Shown piece by piece: positions 1 to 8,155 of a stretch of 64,000 nt of DNA. The first letter of the stretch is position 1; each line of letters begins with the position of its first letter. The notes beneath the pieces are model-generated. The model saw only the letters and a list, made by a program, of their open reading frames with translations, did no database searches and had not been told where the DNA came from. The translations under genes and the position numbers were made by a program. Origin of the DNA: an uncultured Dehalococcoidia bacterium (GTDB lineage Bacteria > Chloroflexota > Dehalococcoidia > Lucifugimonadales > UBA3495); assembly GCA_958296225.1 (NCBI GenBank), contig OY282456.1:558001-622000 (forward strand), written 5' to 3'.

Positions 1-1430
1 GCCAGGATGAGGTCGGCGGTGGCGATGGGCGGCGCGGTTACCACGCCTTCCAGGGTGGCGGCCCATTGCTGGGAGCCGTCGGTTACGGACAGCGCGATTA
101 TCCGGCCGTGTTCCGCGCCGATGAGCGCCAGGGGGCCGGCGGTGGTGGGCGCGGCGATGATATCGGCATCGATGTCGGTTTCCCACAGGATGTTGCCGGT
201 GGCGGTATCCAGGCCGGTGACGATGCCGATGGCATCGGCGATTACCGCGGTTCCGCCGGACAGCGCCGGCGTGTAGGGCTGCTCGCCGGCGGTGGGGACG
301 GACCAAACGTTGCCTTGCTGCTGCGGCCCGTGCTTTGTGTACCCCCACACCCACAGCATGGTACGGACATAGAGGATTTGCCGTTCCATGGGATAGCGGC
401 GTCCCTGATAATCGATGCCCCAGATTCGGCCGCCGAAGCTGCTGAAGTGCAGCAAGTCATCGGTAACGACCGGCCCGCCGCGCACCCAGCGGGAGCTGCC
501 GGCGTCATAAACCAGGCGCCGCCGGCCGGTTTTCGCGTCGAGAATATGCACTTTGGCATCGGTGGCGGTGGCGATGACTTTGCCATCGGCCAGGGCCGGG
601 GGCGCAATCACCCAATCGCCCAGGCGATAGTCCCATAGCGGTTCTCCGGTGGCGGCGTCCAGGGCCAGCAGCCGCTTTTGGTCGGTTTCAGCGACGAACA
701 GCCGGCCGTCGGCGACGGTGGGCGAAGGCAGGGACGCTACCCGCAGCCGGCGCGACCAGACAACTTCGCCGGCGTCGGCGGTAAGGGCGGTTACCACGCC
801 GGGCCGAAAGACCACGAAAACCATGCCGTCGGATACCGCCGGAGTTACCGCGGCAGTGAGGCCGGAATCGTAGCGCCAGACGACCGTGCCGGCGCTGCGT
901 TCCAGCGCGACCACGCTGCCGTCTTCGGCGGTCAGGTACACCCGGTCGCCGACCACCGCCGGCGCGGCTCCGATGGGCGCGCCAGCCACGTATTGCCAGA
1001 CGGGTTCGGGGGCGGCGTCGCCGGCAAGGGCCGGAGCAGCAGCGGCGGAAGAATTGGCTGCATCCCTGCCGGCCTGGGGCCAGTCGCCGGGAGCCGGCGC
1101 AACTGAAGTATCCCCGATGCTGGTGGAGGGCAGGGGCGGGTCGGGCGGCAGGCCGGTGTAGGCCCACAGCACCCAGATTACGAGGCCGAGGACGGGGAGG
1201 ACGAAGACGGCCGCGCGGAAGATGCGGTTACGCAGGAAACCGAGGCGGGTACGACGGGAACGCTGGCGGGCTTCATCCTCGGGCAGGGCCTCCAGACCGG
1301 AGAACGCGCCGCAACGGGCGCACCGGCCGCCGGCTGCAATAGAGTCGGCCGGCGGCGCATCTACTGCCGGCGGGTGGTTGATGTGGCCGCAGAACCGGCA
1401 GAGGAGGACGGTTTCCTGGACGTTGTTCAC
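1..1430 (-). CDS. Zinc-ribbon, membrane-anchored PQQ-like beta-propeller protein (3' end outside window)
   Basis: The minus-strand frame starts at a GTG at 1428-1430, 12 nt after the stop of the upstream amidohydrolase, and stays open to base 1, giving at least 476 residues. The N-terminus carries two Cys pairs (CRFCGH near residue 10, CARCGA near 38), a zinc ribbon. One hydrophobic segment (about residues 65-87, AAVFVLPVLGLVIWVLWAY) follows, then repeated PQQ-type blades such as GSVVALERSAGTVVWRYDSG, LLALDAATGEPLWDYRLGDW and IVTGLDTATGNILWETDID. Expected topology is a cytoplasmic ribbon, one membrane segment and an extracytoplasmic propeller of the PQQ/BamB type. No catalytic residues are evident, so an enzymatic quinoprotein role is not claimed. 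No clear ribosome-binding site precedes the GTG; translational coupling to the upstream gene is likely. The C-terminus lies beyond the window. Confidence 0.85.
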   Translation of the reverse strand, partial: MNNVQETVLLCRFCGHINHPPAVDAPPADSIAAGGRCARCGAFSGLEALPEDEARQRSRRTRLGFLRNRIFRAAVFVLPVLGLVIWVLWAYTGLPPDPPLPSTSIGDTSVAPAPGDWPQAGRDAANSSAAAAPALAGDAAPEPVWQYVAGAPIGAAPAVVGDRVYLTAEDGSVVALERSAGTVVWRYDSGLTAAVTPAVSDGMVFVVFRPGVVTALTADAGEVVWSRRLRVASLPSPTVADGRLFVAETDQKRLLALDAATGEPLWDYRLGDWVIAPPALADGKVIATATDAKVHILDAKTGRRRLVYDAGSSRWVRGGPVVTDDLLHFSSFGGRIWGIDYQGRRYPMERQILYVRTMLWVWGYTKHGPQQQGNVWSVPTAGEQPYTPALSGGTAVIADAIGIVTGLDTATGNILWETDIDADIIAAPTTAGPLALIGAEHGRIIALSVTDGSQQWAATLEGVVTAPPIATADLIL

Positions 1431-1442
1431 GGGTGCGGGCGG

Positions 1443-2891
1443 CTAAAAGGCCGGGCGCTGCAGCACTGCCGGGTCGATGCGGCGGGGCACGCGCTGGCCG
1501 TCGGTGGGTTCGCCCAGCAGTTCGCCGTTGTCCACCATAACCTTGCCGCGCAGGATGACCGTGGTAGGCCAGCCGAAAATCTCCCAGCCTTCCCAGGGGC
1601 TGTAGTCCCGCAGGTGCAGGTCGTCCATCGTCAGGCGTTTGCGGATGTTAGGGTCGATGATGGCGAAGTCGGCGTCGCTGCCGGGGGCGATGACGCCCTT
1701 GCGCGGGTACATACCCAGCAGGCGGGCGGCGTTGGTGGCGGTGATGTTGGCGTACTGCGTCAGCGGCAGACCCCGTTTTACCACCGCCTCGGTGTAATTG
1801 ACGCCCATGCGGATTTCGATGCCGATGTTGCCGCCGCGAACGTCCTGCACGTTGCGCCCGGCGGTCTTGTCCAGATAGGTGGTAAAGCTGCTGTCGGTGG
1901 CGGTGAAAGTCAGGTTGTTGCCCAGCAGGCCGGCCCACAGGTCGCTGCCGTCCTCCGGGTATTTGAGGGACGGGTAGGTGTGGTATTTCATGCCGTCGGG
2001 TTCGCGGTACTGATAGGCATTGAAGGACAGGGCCAGCGTCAGCACCTCGCCATAGACGGGCAGGCCGCGGCTGCGGGCGGCGGCCACGGCGTTGACGCCG
2101 TCACTGCCGGTTACGTGGACGAAGTACATTCCGGCGCCGTTCTGCTCGGCGATGCGAATGGTGTCGCGGAAGGCCAAATCCTCGACCTCTTTGGAGTGAA
2201 TCAGATGCACGTTGTACCAGTCCCAGAGGCCGCGCTGCCGGGCCAGCAGGTAGTTGTACATCACGATTTCGTCGTCTTCGGCGTGAACGGCCAGGACGCC
2301 ATCGTGGCGGGCCAGCTGCGCGGTAAGGTCGGCCAGCCGGCCGGAGTCGATGCGGCCGATGGGCGTCAGCGTCAGCGGCGGGTCCTGTGGCGGGCGGATG
2401 TTGGTAGTAAAGATTTTGACGCTGGGGAAGTCGTTGTTGATGAGTTCGCCCACGCGCGCGATGCTGTCGGCGGAGTTGCGGCTGGCGTAGATGACGTGGG
2501 CGGAGTAGTCGGCGTAGGTGTTGCCTTCCCAGACGGACAGAAAATCCAGCACGCCGCCCACCAGTTCGCCCTCCGGCGCCGGGGCAAAGTCCACCACCGT
2601 GGTAGTGCCGCCCCAGATGGCGCCCAGGGAGTGCTCCAGCGGGCCGGCGTTGGGGACGCCGGCGACCAGTTGGTGCGCGCCGGGCTGCACGTTGGCGGCG
2701 GCGTGGATGTGCGGCTCAATGCCGCCGGGGGTAACGATGCGGCCGGTGGCGTCCACGGTCCGGACCGCCTCGTCGCTGAGCGTCCCCGGCGCGCCGATGG
2801 CGACGATGCGCCCGTCCTGCACGCCGATGTCCACGGCGGCGGCCTCGCTGGGCATAACGACGGCGCCGCCGGTGATTAGCAAGTCAAACAT
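1443..2891 (-). CDS. Dihydropyrimidinase / D-hydantoinase-like amidohydrolase
   Basis: A 482-residue cyclic amidohydrolase of the hydantoinase/dihydropyrimidinase/allantoinase group, expected to open cyclic amide rings in the cytoplasm. The start reads MFDLLITGGAVVMPSEAAAV, the usual beta-sandwich opening. The metal-binding HxH occurs as GGIEPHIHAAANVQPG (family norm GGIDPHTH). The region of the carboxylated lysine reads PSVKIFTTN, further metal ligands fit AVHAEDDEIV and MYFVHVTGSDG, and the catalytic Asp fits FTATDSSFTTYL. That last segment lacks the DHCPF seen in many hydantoinases, so the substrate may differ. The C-terminal GSDADFAIIDPNIRKRLT is typical of the family. Length matches the family (about 460-490). 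It is followed at once by the propeller gene, which is probably cotranscribed. Confidence 0.88.
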   Translation of the reverse strand: MFDLLITGGAVVMPSEAAAVDIGVQDGRIVAIGAPGTLSDEAVRTVDATGRIVTPGGIEPHIHAAANVQPGAHQLVAGVPNAGPLEHSLGAIWGGTTTVVDFAPAPEGELVGGVLDFLSVWEGNTYADYSAHVIYASRNSADSIARVGELINNDFPSVKIFTTNIRPPQDPPLTLTPIGRIDSGRLADLTAQLARHDGVLAVHAEDDEIVMYNYLLARQRGLWDWYNVHLIHSKEVEDLAFRDTIRIAEQNGAGMYFVHVTGSDGVNAVAAARSRGLPVYGEVLTLALSFNAYQYREPDGMKYHTYPSLKYPEDGSDLWAGLLGNNLTFTATDSSFTTYLDKTAGRNVQDVRGGNIGIEIRMGVNYTEAVVKRGLPLTQYANITATNAARLLGMYPRKGVIAPGSDADFAIIDPNIRKRLTMDDLHLRDYSPWEGWEIFGWPTTVILRGKVMVDNGELLGEPTDGQRVPRRIDPAVLQRPAF

Positions 2892-3023
2892 AATTCAGCC
2901 TCCTGCGGCAGTTCGCCGGGCGTTGCGCCGGTTACGGGTTGCAAGTGTCCAACATTCCATCAAACAAACATCTCCGCAGCGGCGCCGCCAAGCCGGCCGG
3001 CGGCCGCGATAGTATCACACCGG

Positions 3024-3773
3024 CTAGCCGGGTTCGGCTTCGCCCAACTGCGCCCGCAGCCGGCGGATGGTTTCCTGAGCGGATTCCAGAGCGTCCTGAG
3101 TGGCTTGCCGGGCGGCTTGTTCTGCGGCCAAAGCATCCTCGCTGGCGTCAATGTTGCGCAGGAACCGGCCCGTCCTGGGGTCCCAGAAAAAGAGCCAGCT
3201 GCTGTCCCAGCAGAGGTAGAGGTCAAGGGCCGCGCTGTAACCCCACAGCGACCCGTCCGGCTGCGGGACAATCTCAATCGGCTCATACCGTCCATCCACC
3301 AGGTGGTCGCCGGCGAGGGGCGCGTCGTAAAAATCGCCCCCGGCGCTGTCAAACCGCCAGTATTCGCCAGTGCCGATGCGCGCGTAATCCCGCCGCTTGG
3401 CGACCATATCCGTCCGTGCCGTACTTTCGGAGGCGATTTCCAGGGCGAAATCCGGCGGCTTGCCGGCTATCCAGGTCATATAGGCATTTCGTTCCCAGAG
3501 GGGAGCGATGTTCACTGCGAAAGCGATATAGCAGTCCGGCGCATAGCGGAGATTGAGGTCATCGCGGTCATAGTACAAGTAGCTTTTCCCGGAGACCAGC
3601 GTATCCGACTGCGCCCGGAAATGCCGCCGCACGGTGTGCATAATGTGGGTGAAATGAGGTTCCTGGCGCATGGCATCGGGCAACGGGGGTGGGTCGGGGG
3701 AGATGAAGGTGTCGGGGTCAACCCACTTGGGGATGTCGGCGCCAGGGGGGAATGTGGGAGATTTGGTAGTCAT
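3024..3773 (-). CDS. Uma2-family putative endonuclease (DUF820) with coiled-coil tail, copy 2
   Basis: Uma2 proteins have a PD-(D/E)XK-like fold and are annotated as putative restriction-type endonucleases; their biological role is unproven. This 249-residue protein has the hallmark segments APDCYIAFAV, PPDFALEIASEST, and MVAKRRDYARIGTGEYWRFD. After a segment containing LYLCWDSSWLFFWDPRTG comes an Ala/Gln-rich coiled coil of about 45 residues ending RRLRAQLGEAEPG. The start at MTTKSPTFPPG was chosen because it aligns with the upstream paralogue; the longer frame only re-reads the end of that gene. One base separates this ATG from the upstream TAA, so translation is probably coupled. The two copies are clear tandem duplicates. 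Confidence 0.88.
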   Translation of the reverse strand: MTTKSPTFPPGADIPKWVDPDTFISPDPPPLPDAMRQEPHFTHIMHTVRRHFRAQSDTLVSGKSYLYYDRDDLNLRYAPDCYIAFAVNIAPLWERNAYMTWIAGKPPDFALEIASESTARTDMVAKRRDYARIGTGEYWRFDSAGGDFYDAPLAGDHLVDGRYEPIEIVPQPDGSLWGYSAALDLYLCWDSSWLFFWDPRTGRFLRNIDASEDALAAEQAARQATQDALESAQETIRRLRAQLGEAEPG

Positions 3774-3774
3774 A

Positions 3775-4566
3775 TTATTCGGGCTCCGGTTCGCCCAACT
3801 GCGCCCGCAGCCGGCGGATGGTTTCCTGGTCGGCCTGCCGGGCGGCCTGTTCCTCTGCAAGTTGCTCCTGCGTTGCCGTCAGAGTTTCCTGCGTCGCCTG
3901 ATGCGCCAGTCGCTCCGCGGCCAGCGCATCCTCGCTGGCGTCGATGTCTCGCACGAACTCGCCCGTCTTGGGGTCCCAGAGAAACAGCCACCCGCTATCG
4001 TAGCAAAGGTAGAGGTCAAGGGCCGCGCTGTAGCCCCACAGCGACCCGTCCGGCTCCGGCGTAATCTCAATCGGCACGTACTGCTCATCCTCCAGCCGGT
4101 CGCCGGCCAGCGGCGCGTCGTAGAACCCCTCGCCGCTGCCGTCAAATCGCCAGTATTCGCCAACACCGATGCGGGCGTAATCCCGCCGCTTGGCCACCAT
4201 GTCGGTCTGCCAGGTGCTTTCGGAGGCGATTTCCAGAACGAAATCCGGCGGCTTGCCGGCAATCCAGGTCATGTAGCCGTTCCGCGCCCACAGCGGGTCA
4301 ACGTCCACGCCAAATGCCACGTAGCAGTCGGGTTCGTAGCGGCGGTTGAGGTCGCTGCGGTCGTAATAAAGCGGAGAGTCCCCGGAGACCAGCGTATTGG
4401 GCTGCCCGCGGAAATGCCGCCGCACGGTGTGCATAATGTGGGTGAGATGAGGTTCCTGGTGCATAGCATCCGGCATGGGGAGCGGGTCGGGTGCGACAAA
4501 GGTATCGGGGTCAACCCACTTGGGGATGCAGGCGCCGGGGGGGAATGTGGGGGCTTTGGTAGTCAT
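3775..4566 (-). CDS. Uma2-family putative endonuclease (DUF820) with coiled-coil tail, copy 1
   Basis: A 263-residue paralogue of the downstream gene, about three quarters identical by eye. It shows EPDCYVAFGVDVDPLW, KPPDFVLEIASESTWQTDMV, and RRDYARIGVGEYWRFD, covering the PD and ExK-type positions of the Uma2 fold. The C-terminal coiled coil is longer than in copy 2, with an extra TQETLTATQEQLAEEQAAR stretch, so the tail is the length-variable part. The start MTTKAPTFPPGACIPKW was chosen because the paralogue begins the same way; the frame extends 54 codons further upstream without family similarity. Uma2 genes often occur in many copies per genome, as here (ten in the window). The function of the family is not established. 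Confidence 0.88.
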   Translation of the reverse strand: MTTKAPTFPPGACIPKWVDPDTFVAPDPLPMPDAMHQEPHLTHIMHTVRRHFRGQPNTLVSGDSPLYYDRSDLNRRYEPDCYVAFGVDVDPLWARNGYMTWIAGKPPDFVLEIASESTWQTDMVAKRRDYARIGVGEYWRFDGSGEGFYDAPLAGDRLEDEQYVPIEITPEPDGSLWGYSAALDLYLCYDSGWLFLWDPKTGEFVRDIDASEDALAAERLAHQATQETLTATQEQLAEEQAARQADQETIRRLRAQLGEPEPE

Positions 4567-4660
4567 AGCGTGCCTCGCGACGCGCGCGGTTGGACGGGTT
4601 GCATAGTAGCACACAACGCCACGGGCGGCCTCTTTGGATCGACCGCGTTGCGGATGCCCG

Positions 4661-5980
4661 CTATCGGGGCCACCCGTCAGCAACCTCACCGGCCCGGAGC
4701 GCAGCCCGGATACCCGCGGCTGCATCATTCGTAATCCACCGGCTCCAGATGCCGGCGTTGTTGTTCAACCACCAGATAGCCGTAGCAGTAAAGTCGGCGT
4801 CGGGGTTTTCATCTTGCCACCTGACGACCGCCTGGTACACGTCGCGGTTGAAATCCCACTGCCGCAACATTGCGACAACATCGGGTGCGAGGGCCGGCAG
4901 GTCGGGATTCGCAGCAATCAGAACGGTGGCGTCTTCGTAGGCGCAGGCTTTGGTGGTGAACCAGCACTGGTCGGAATAGGCCGGTTCTTCCAGGCGAACC
5001 AGGTCCAGTTTCAGGGCCGGGTCGTTGGTACCCCACTGATAGCCCAACCACGGCTCCCGCCGCTCGTAGGCGCCTAACAGGTCAGCATTCAGCGCCGCGC
5101 CGTCGCTGGGATTAACGATTGCCACGTGGTCGGACAAACCGTAGCCGGCGACTTGCTGCGCGTTGACATCCTTGCAAGACCAACCGATGGCGCAGGACAC
5201 CAAACGCGCCTTGCCTCCGGTTTCCGGGGTTGCGAACAGCCTTTTATAACGGGGATTCTTCAAGTCCTCAACGCTGTCCAGCTCCGGATATTGCTCTTGC
5301 AGATAGGCCGGTATGACAAAAGCCGACCGCCAGTCGCTGAAATTTTTGCCTAGGGAAAGCACTGCGCCGTTCTCTGTGGCCTGGTTCCAAGCCTCATTCT
5401 GGTTGGGCAGCCAGATTTCCATCAGTACATCAGTGTCGCTAGACCCCAACCCTTGGAACAGGGGAAGCCTAGCGCCGAACCTTACATCGGTGGAGTAACC
5501 GTAACCTTTCTCAACGATGTACTGCGCGATGCGGTTCTGGAGCAGAGCGCTGGACCAGTTGAGGTCGCCGAAAGTGATGGTCTCCTTACTTAGCGTCAGA
5601 TAATACCAGTTCGACCAGTAGGGGGTGCCGTAGCGTTCCCGTTTGCTGGCTACGATAAACCAGTAATCCTCTCCGGGCGTCAGACGGGTTGCGGTATAAG
5701 AGGTTTTACCGGCGACATCAACGAAAACGAACCGCTCGAAAAAGTCGGTTCCAGCGGCTAACGTTTGCCGATAATCTGCGTCGGCAATCCAGCCAATGCG
5801 GTAGTAATTTGCTCCTACGATGGCGTCCCAGGCCAGATGCACCTCGCCCGGACTGGTGCCGTTAATCGCAGTTATGTTGGTCGGCGCGGGCAGCGGGTCA
5901 TTGCTTTGAGCGGGAGTCGCGCCCATCGCCATAATTGCCACCAGGGACAACGCGGCGATGGTAGAGATAATGGATTTCAT
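4661..5980 (-). CDS. Fibronectin type III + OpuAC (glycine betaine-type) substrate-binding protein fusion
   Basis: A 439-residue exported protein. The start is the inner ATG at 5978-5980, preceded by GGGAGG at good spacing; an ATG 24 nt upstream lacks a ribosome-binding site. A signal peptide (MKSIISTIAALSLVAIMAMG, cleavage near TPAQS) is followed by a fibronectin-III-like domain at about residues 30-120 (APTNITAINGTSPGEVHLAW ... YTATRLTPGEDYWFIVAS). The rest resembles an OpuAC domain of quaternary-amine uptake systems: ITFGDLNWSSALLQNRIAQY, then WLPNQNEAWNQA, VVAMLRQWDFNRDVYQAV, and a tail that fits the family's NADFTATAIWWLNNN-type ending. An N-terminal FN3 domain on an OpuAC protein is unusual. 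No transporter permease or ATPase lies beside it. The neighbouring GMC oxidoreductase resembles choline dehydrogenase, which suggests choline/betaine-type chemistry (inference). Confidence 0.8.
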   Translation of the reverse strand: MKSIISTIAALSLVAIMAMGATPAQSNDPLPAPTNITAINGTSPGEVHLAWDAIVGANYYRIGWIADADYRQTLAAGTDFFERFVFVDVAGKTSYTATRLTPGEDYWFIVASKRERYGTPYWSNWYYLTLSKETITFGDLNWSSALLQNRIAQYIVEKGYGYSTDVRFGARLPLFQGLGSSDTDVLMEIWLPNQNEAWNQATENGAVLSLGKNFSDWRSAFVIPAYLQEQYPELDSVEDLKNPRYKRLFATPETGGKARLVSCAIGWSCKDVNAQQVAGYGLSDHVAIVNPSDGAALNADLLGAYERREPWLGYQWGTNDPALKLDLVRLEEPAYSDQCWFTTKACAYEDATVLIAANPDLPALAPDVVAMLRQWDFNRDVYQAVVRWQDENPDADFTATAIWWLNNNAGIWSRWITNDAAAGIRAALRAGEVADGWPR

Positions 5981-6009
5981 CGTTGTTGGCCTCCCAATTT
6001 TCATCGCCA

Positions 6010-6029
6010 GGGCGAATGGTTATTCGCCC
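6010..6029. terminator. Short inverted repeat between GMC oxidoreductase and FN3-OpuAC genes
   Basis: GGGCGAAT, a GGTT loop and ATTCGCCC form an 8-bp perfect hairpin in the 64-nt gap between two minus-strand genes. There is no strong T-tract on either side, so it may be a weak or partial terminator, or an mRNA processing site. The same sequence type, longer, sits between the convergent genes near 26.6 kb. Confidence 0.4.
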
Positions 6030-6044
6030 CGGCTTACGTCTCCG

Positions 6045-7598
6045 TTACACCCCCGCCTTGATAAACTCTGCCACCCGCTCCCCAATCATTATGGTGGTGG
6101 CGTTGGTATTGGCGCGGATTACGTCGGGCATTACCGAGGCGTCGGCGACGCGCAGGCCGTCGATGCCGTGCACCTGGCCGTGCTGGGAAACTACGGCCAT
6201 GGCGTCGCTGGCCGGCCCCATCTTGCAGGTGCCGGCGATGTGGTGCTGGGTGTAGGCGTTGCGGAGTATCCAGTTGTCCAGGGTATCGTCGTCGGCCAGG
6301 TCGGCGTCGGCCGGGTTGAGGCGTTCGACGATGAACTCCTGGAAGGGCGACTGGCTGGCGATTTCCAGCGCCAGGCGCACTGCCTGGCGCATCCGCCGGC
6401 GGTCGTAGGGGTCGCTGAACAGCCGGTAGTCCAGGTCGGGCTGCACCGCCGGGTCGGTGGATTGCAGCGAGAGGCGGCCGGCGGACACGGCGTTTTGCAA
6501 GCCGACGCTGAGGCCGAAGTGGAAACCGGCGCCGTCGTAGGACACGCTGGCCGGGCGGTGCTCGCTGGTCATCAGGGTGGGCGTAATCTGAAAGTCGGCT
6601 CTGGTGGGGGAATCGTCGGCGCTCCAGCGGAGGCCCACCTGGATGTTGGGGGCGAAGGTGTCCGGCTCTTCGCCCTCGCCGCGAAAGAGGATGTAGGCGG
6701 CGGGATGGTCGCGGAAGTTCTGCCCCACGCCGGGGAGTTCGTGGTTGACGGGAATCCCCATCTCCCGCAGGTGGTCGGCCGGGCCGATGCCCGACAGCAG
6801 GAGCAGCTGGGCCGAGCCGATGGTGCCACTGCACAGGATGATTTCGTTGCCCTCGACAGTGAAAATCTCGCCGCCGCTTTCCACTTCTACGCCCACCGCC
6901 CTGTTGCCGTCCAGAACCACCCGCCGCGCGTGGATGTTGCCGCGCACGGTGAGGTTGAGGCGGTGGCGGGCGGTGCTGAGGAAAGTCAGCGCGGTGCTCA
7001 TGCGCACGCCTTCAATGTTGTTCATCGGGCGCGGCGAGACGGCGGTGTAGCAGTCGGGCGCGTTCTGGTCGGGGTGCTCCGGTATGCCCAGACGCACGCA
7101 GGCATCGTAGAAAGCGGTGTTGAAAGGCAGCCAGTCCGGTCGTTTGGGCCGGCGCACCGGCAGGGGGCCTGTGGAGCCGTGGAAGTCGTCGCCGCCGTAG
7201 TCCCAATCATTCTCCAGCTTGCGGAAAAAGGGCAGGCAGTCGGTGAATTTCCACTCGTCGTTGCCCCACTCGGCCCAGAGGTCGTAGTCGTCGGGGATGC
7301 CGCGAAACACCACCTGGCCGTTGATGGCGGACGACCCGCCCATAGCCTTGCCCCGGGGAATAATCATGGGTTCGTCCTGCGACGGATTGGCCCGGCCCCG
7401 CAAATCCCAGCTATGGGGGCCGTAGGCGGAAAGCCACGTGTTGTTGCCCTGCTTGAGGTCTTCGGGCAGGCGCTCAAAGTCGGGATAGTCGGGGCCGGCT
7501 TCCAGCAGGATTACGGACTTGCCGGTCATTTCGGAAAGGCGGGCGGCCATGACACAACCGGCGGAACCGCCGCCGACCACGATGTAGTCGTACTTCAT
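6045..7598 (-). CDS. GMC-family FAD oxidoreductase (choline dehydrogenase-like)
   Basis: A 517-residue flavoprotein of the glucose-methanol-choline family. The FAD Rossmann motif is at the N-terminus (MKYDYIVVGGGSAGCVMAAR). GMC signature 1 fits GKAMGGSSAINGQVVFRG and signature 2 fits GSAQLLLLSGIGP. The C-terminal active-site His lies in QHHIAGTCKMGP, with the final ADASVMPDVIRANTNATTI element. Closest textbook relatives are choline dehydrogenase (BetA) and alcohol dehydrogenases such as AlkJ; the substrate cannot be fixed from sequence. The start at MKYDYIV was chosen because AGGAG lies about 10 nt upstream and the glycine motif begins at once; a longer in-frame start adds 24 residues of no family character. 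It is upstream of the OpuAC-like gene on the same strand. Confidence 0.92.
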   Translation of the reverse strand: MKYDYIVVGGGSAGCVMAARLSEMTGKSVILLEAGPDYPDFERLPEDLKQGNNTWLSAYGPHSWDLRGRANPSQDEPMIIPRGKAMGGSSAINGQVVFRGIPDDYDLWAEWGNDEWKFTDCLPFFRKLENDWDYGGDDFHGSTGPLPVRRPKRPDWLPFNTAFYDACVRLGIPEHPDQNAPDCYTAVSPRPMNNIEGVRMSTALTFLSTARHRLNLTVRGNIHARRVVLDGNRAVGVEVESGGEIFTVEGNEIILCSGTIGSAQLLLLSGIGPADHLREMGIPVNHELPGVGQNFRDHPAAYILFRGEGEEPDTFAPNIQVGLRWSADDSPTRADFQITPTLMTSEHRPASVSYDGAGFHFGLSVGLQNAVSAGRLSLQSTDPAVQPDLDYRLFSDPYDRRRMRQAVRLALEIASQSPFQEFIVERLNPADADLADDDTLDNWILRNAYTQHHIAGTCKMGPASDAMAVVSQHGQVHGIDGLRVADASVMPDVIRANTNATTIMIGERVAEFIKAGV

Positions 7599-7750
7599 AC
7601 GGGGGTTGGTCTCCTTTGGGATTATCCGCCTCAGGCGGACTGCGTTCCTGAGTGGGCGCGATTTTAGCATAGGGCCGGGGCGGGTTTTACTTTTACAGGG
7701 ATGGACCGGATTTTGACCGGAGAAAGGCAGCCCGCTTAATGCTGCCGGCC

Positions 7751-7985
7751 CACGTCAATGTCCGCAACCACTTTGCGGCCGCCGCCGCAACTGTGATTCG
7801 GATGGCGTAGCGCGTAGCCAAGCGCCCGGATCGATGCCGAATAGTATCATAAAATCCGATTTGATAGCAAGAAATTACGTATATAACATCCCTCTGTCAG
7901 AAGAAAACGGAATCCGCATTGTTCGCGGCGTTGGCAGTTAGATGAGTCTCGTCACCAGGTGGCGCACCGGGAGGTCATCACGATG
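7751..7985 (+). repeat. Direct repeat copy 1: duplicated promoter/leader of solute-binding protein gene
   Basis: This stretch matches 9799-10032 almost base for base from about 7834 (GATGCCGAATAGTATCATAA) through GGGAGGTCATCACGATGAA, with weaker similarity further upstream. In the second copy the same leader carries the promoter, ribosome-binding site and start codon of a complete solute-binding lipoprotein gene. Here the ATG at 7983 opens no long frame. About 1.8 kb, containing the protease and lipoprotein genes, lies between the two copies. Confidence 0.85.
7861..7889 (+). promoter_or_regulatory. Putative promoter TTGATA-N17-TAACAT (leader copy 1)
   Basis: TTGATA at 7861-7866 and TAACAT at 7884-7889 are spaced by 17 nt. 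The element is the counterpart of the promoter at 9908-9936 and belongs to the family shared by all binding-protein genes in the window. The -35 box is one base weaker than in the intact copy. It could still drive the downstream protease gene about 270 nt away. Confidence 0.6.
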
Positions 7986-8040
7986 AAGCGGACTGTGTGT
8001 TGCGTGGGAAGCATTGCCGGACCATGAAATTGGTTGAACG
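7983..8040 (+). pseudogene. Decayed start of a family-5 solute-binding protein gene
   Basis: After the duplicated ATG, bases 7991-8040 (GACTGTGTGTTGCGTGGGAA and on) resemble 10345-10395 of the intact gene, the part coding for DWVSRGKHGRTMNWVAR. The stretch coding for the signal peptide and Pro/Ala linker is missing. Similarity fades after about 8040. The simplest reading is a remnant of a duplicated binding-protein gene after an internal deletion. The alignment was made by eye and is short. Confidence 0.5.
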
Positions 8041-8155
8041 CTGAGAGCGTCGATGAATTCCCGCGACGTTGTTCAGTCGAGCAAGGAGGTGAGGAAAACC
8101 GCAACCAACGATCGACCAGTTGACCGATTAAGGAGTTCAACGAGAGGTACACCAC

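Noticed and set aside
66..638. Long plus-strand frames over 66-1106
   Set aside because: They mirror the minus-strand propeller gene, whose frame shows zinc ribbon, membrane helix and PQQ blades from 1430 to the window edge.
1374..2879. 501-codon plus-strand frame opposite the amidohydrolase
   Set aside because: Gly/Val/Asp-rich antisense shadow in GC-rich DNA; the minus strand encodes a full hydantoinase-type protein.
5958..7667. 569-codon plus-strand frame opposite the GMC oxidoreductase
   Set aside because: Antisense shadow; the minus strand has complete FAD and GMC signatures.
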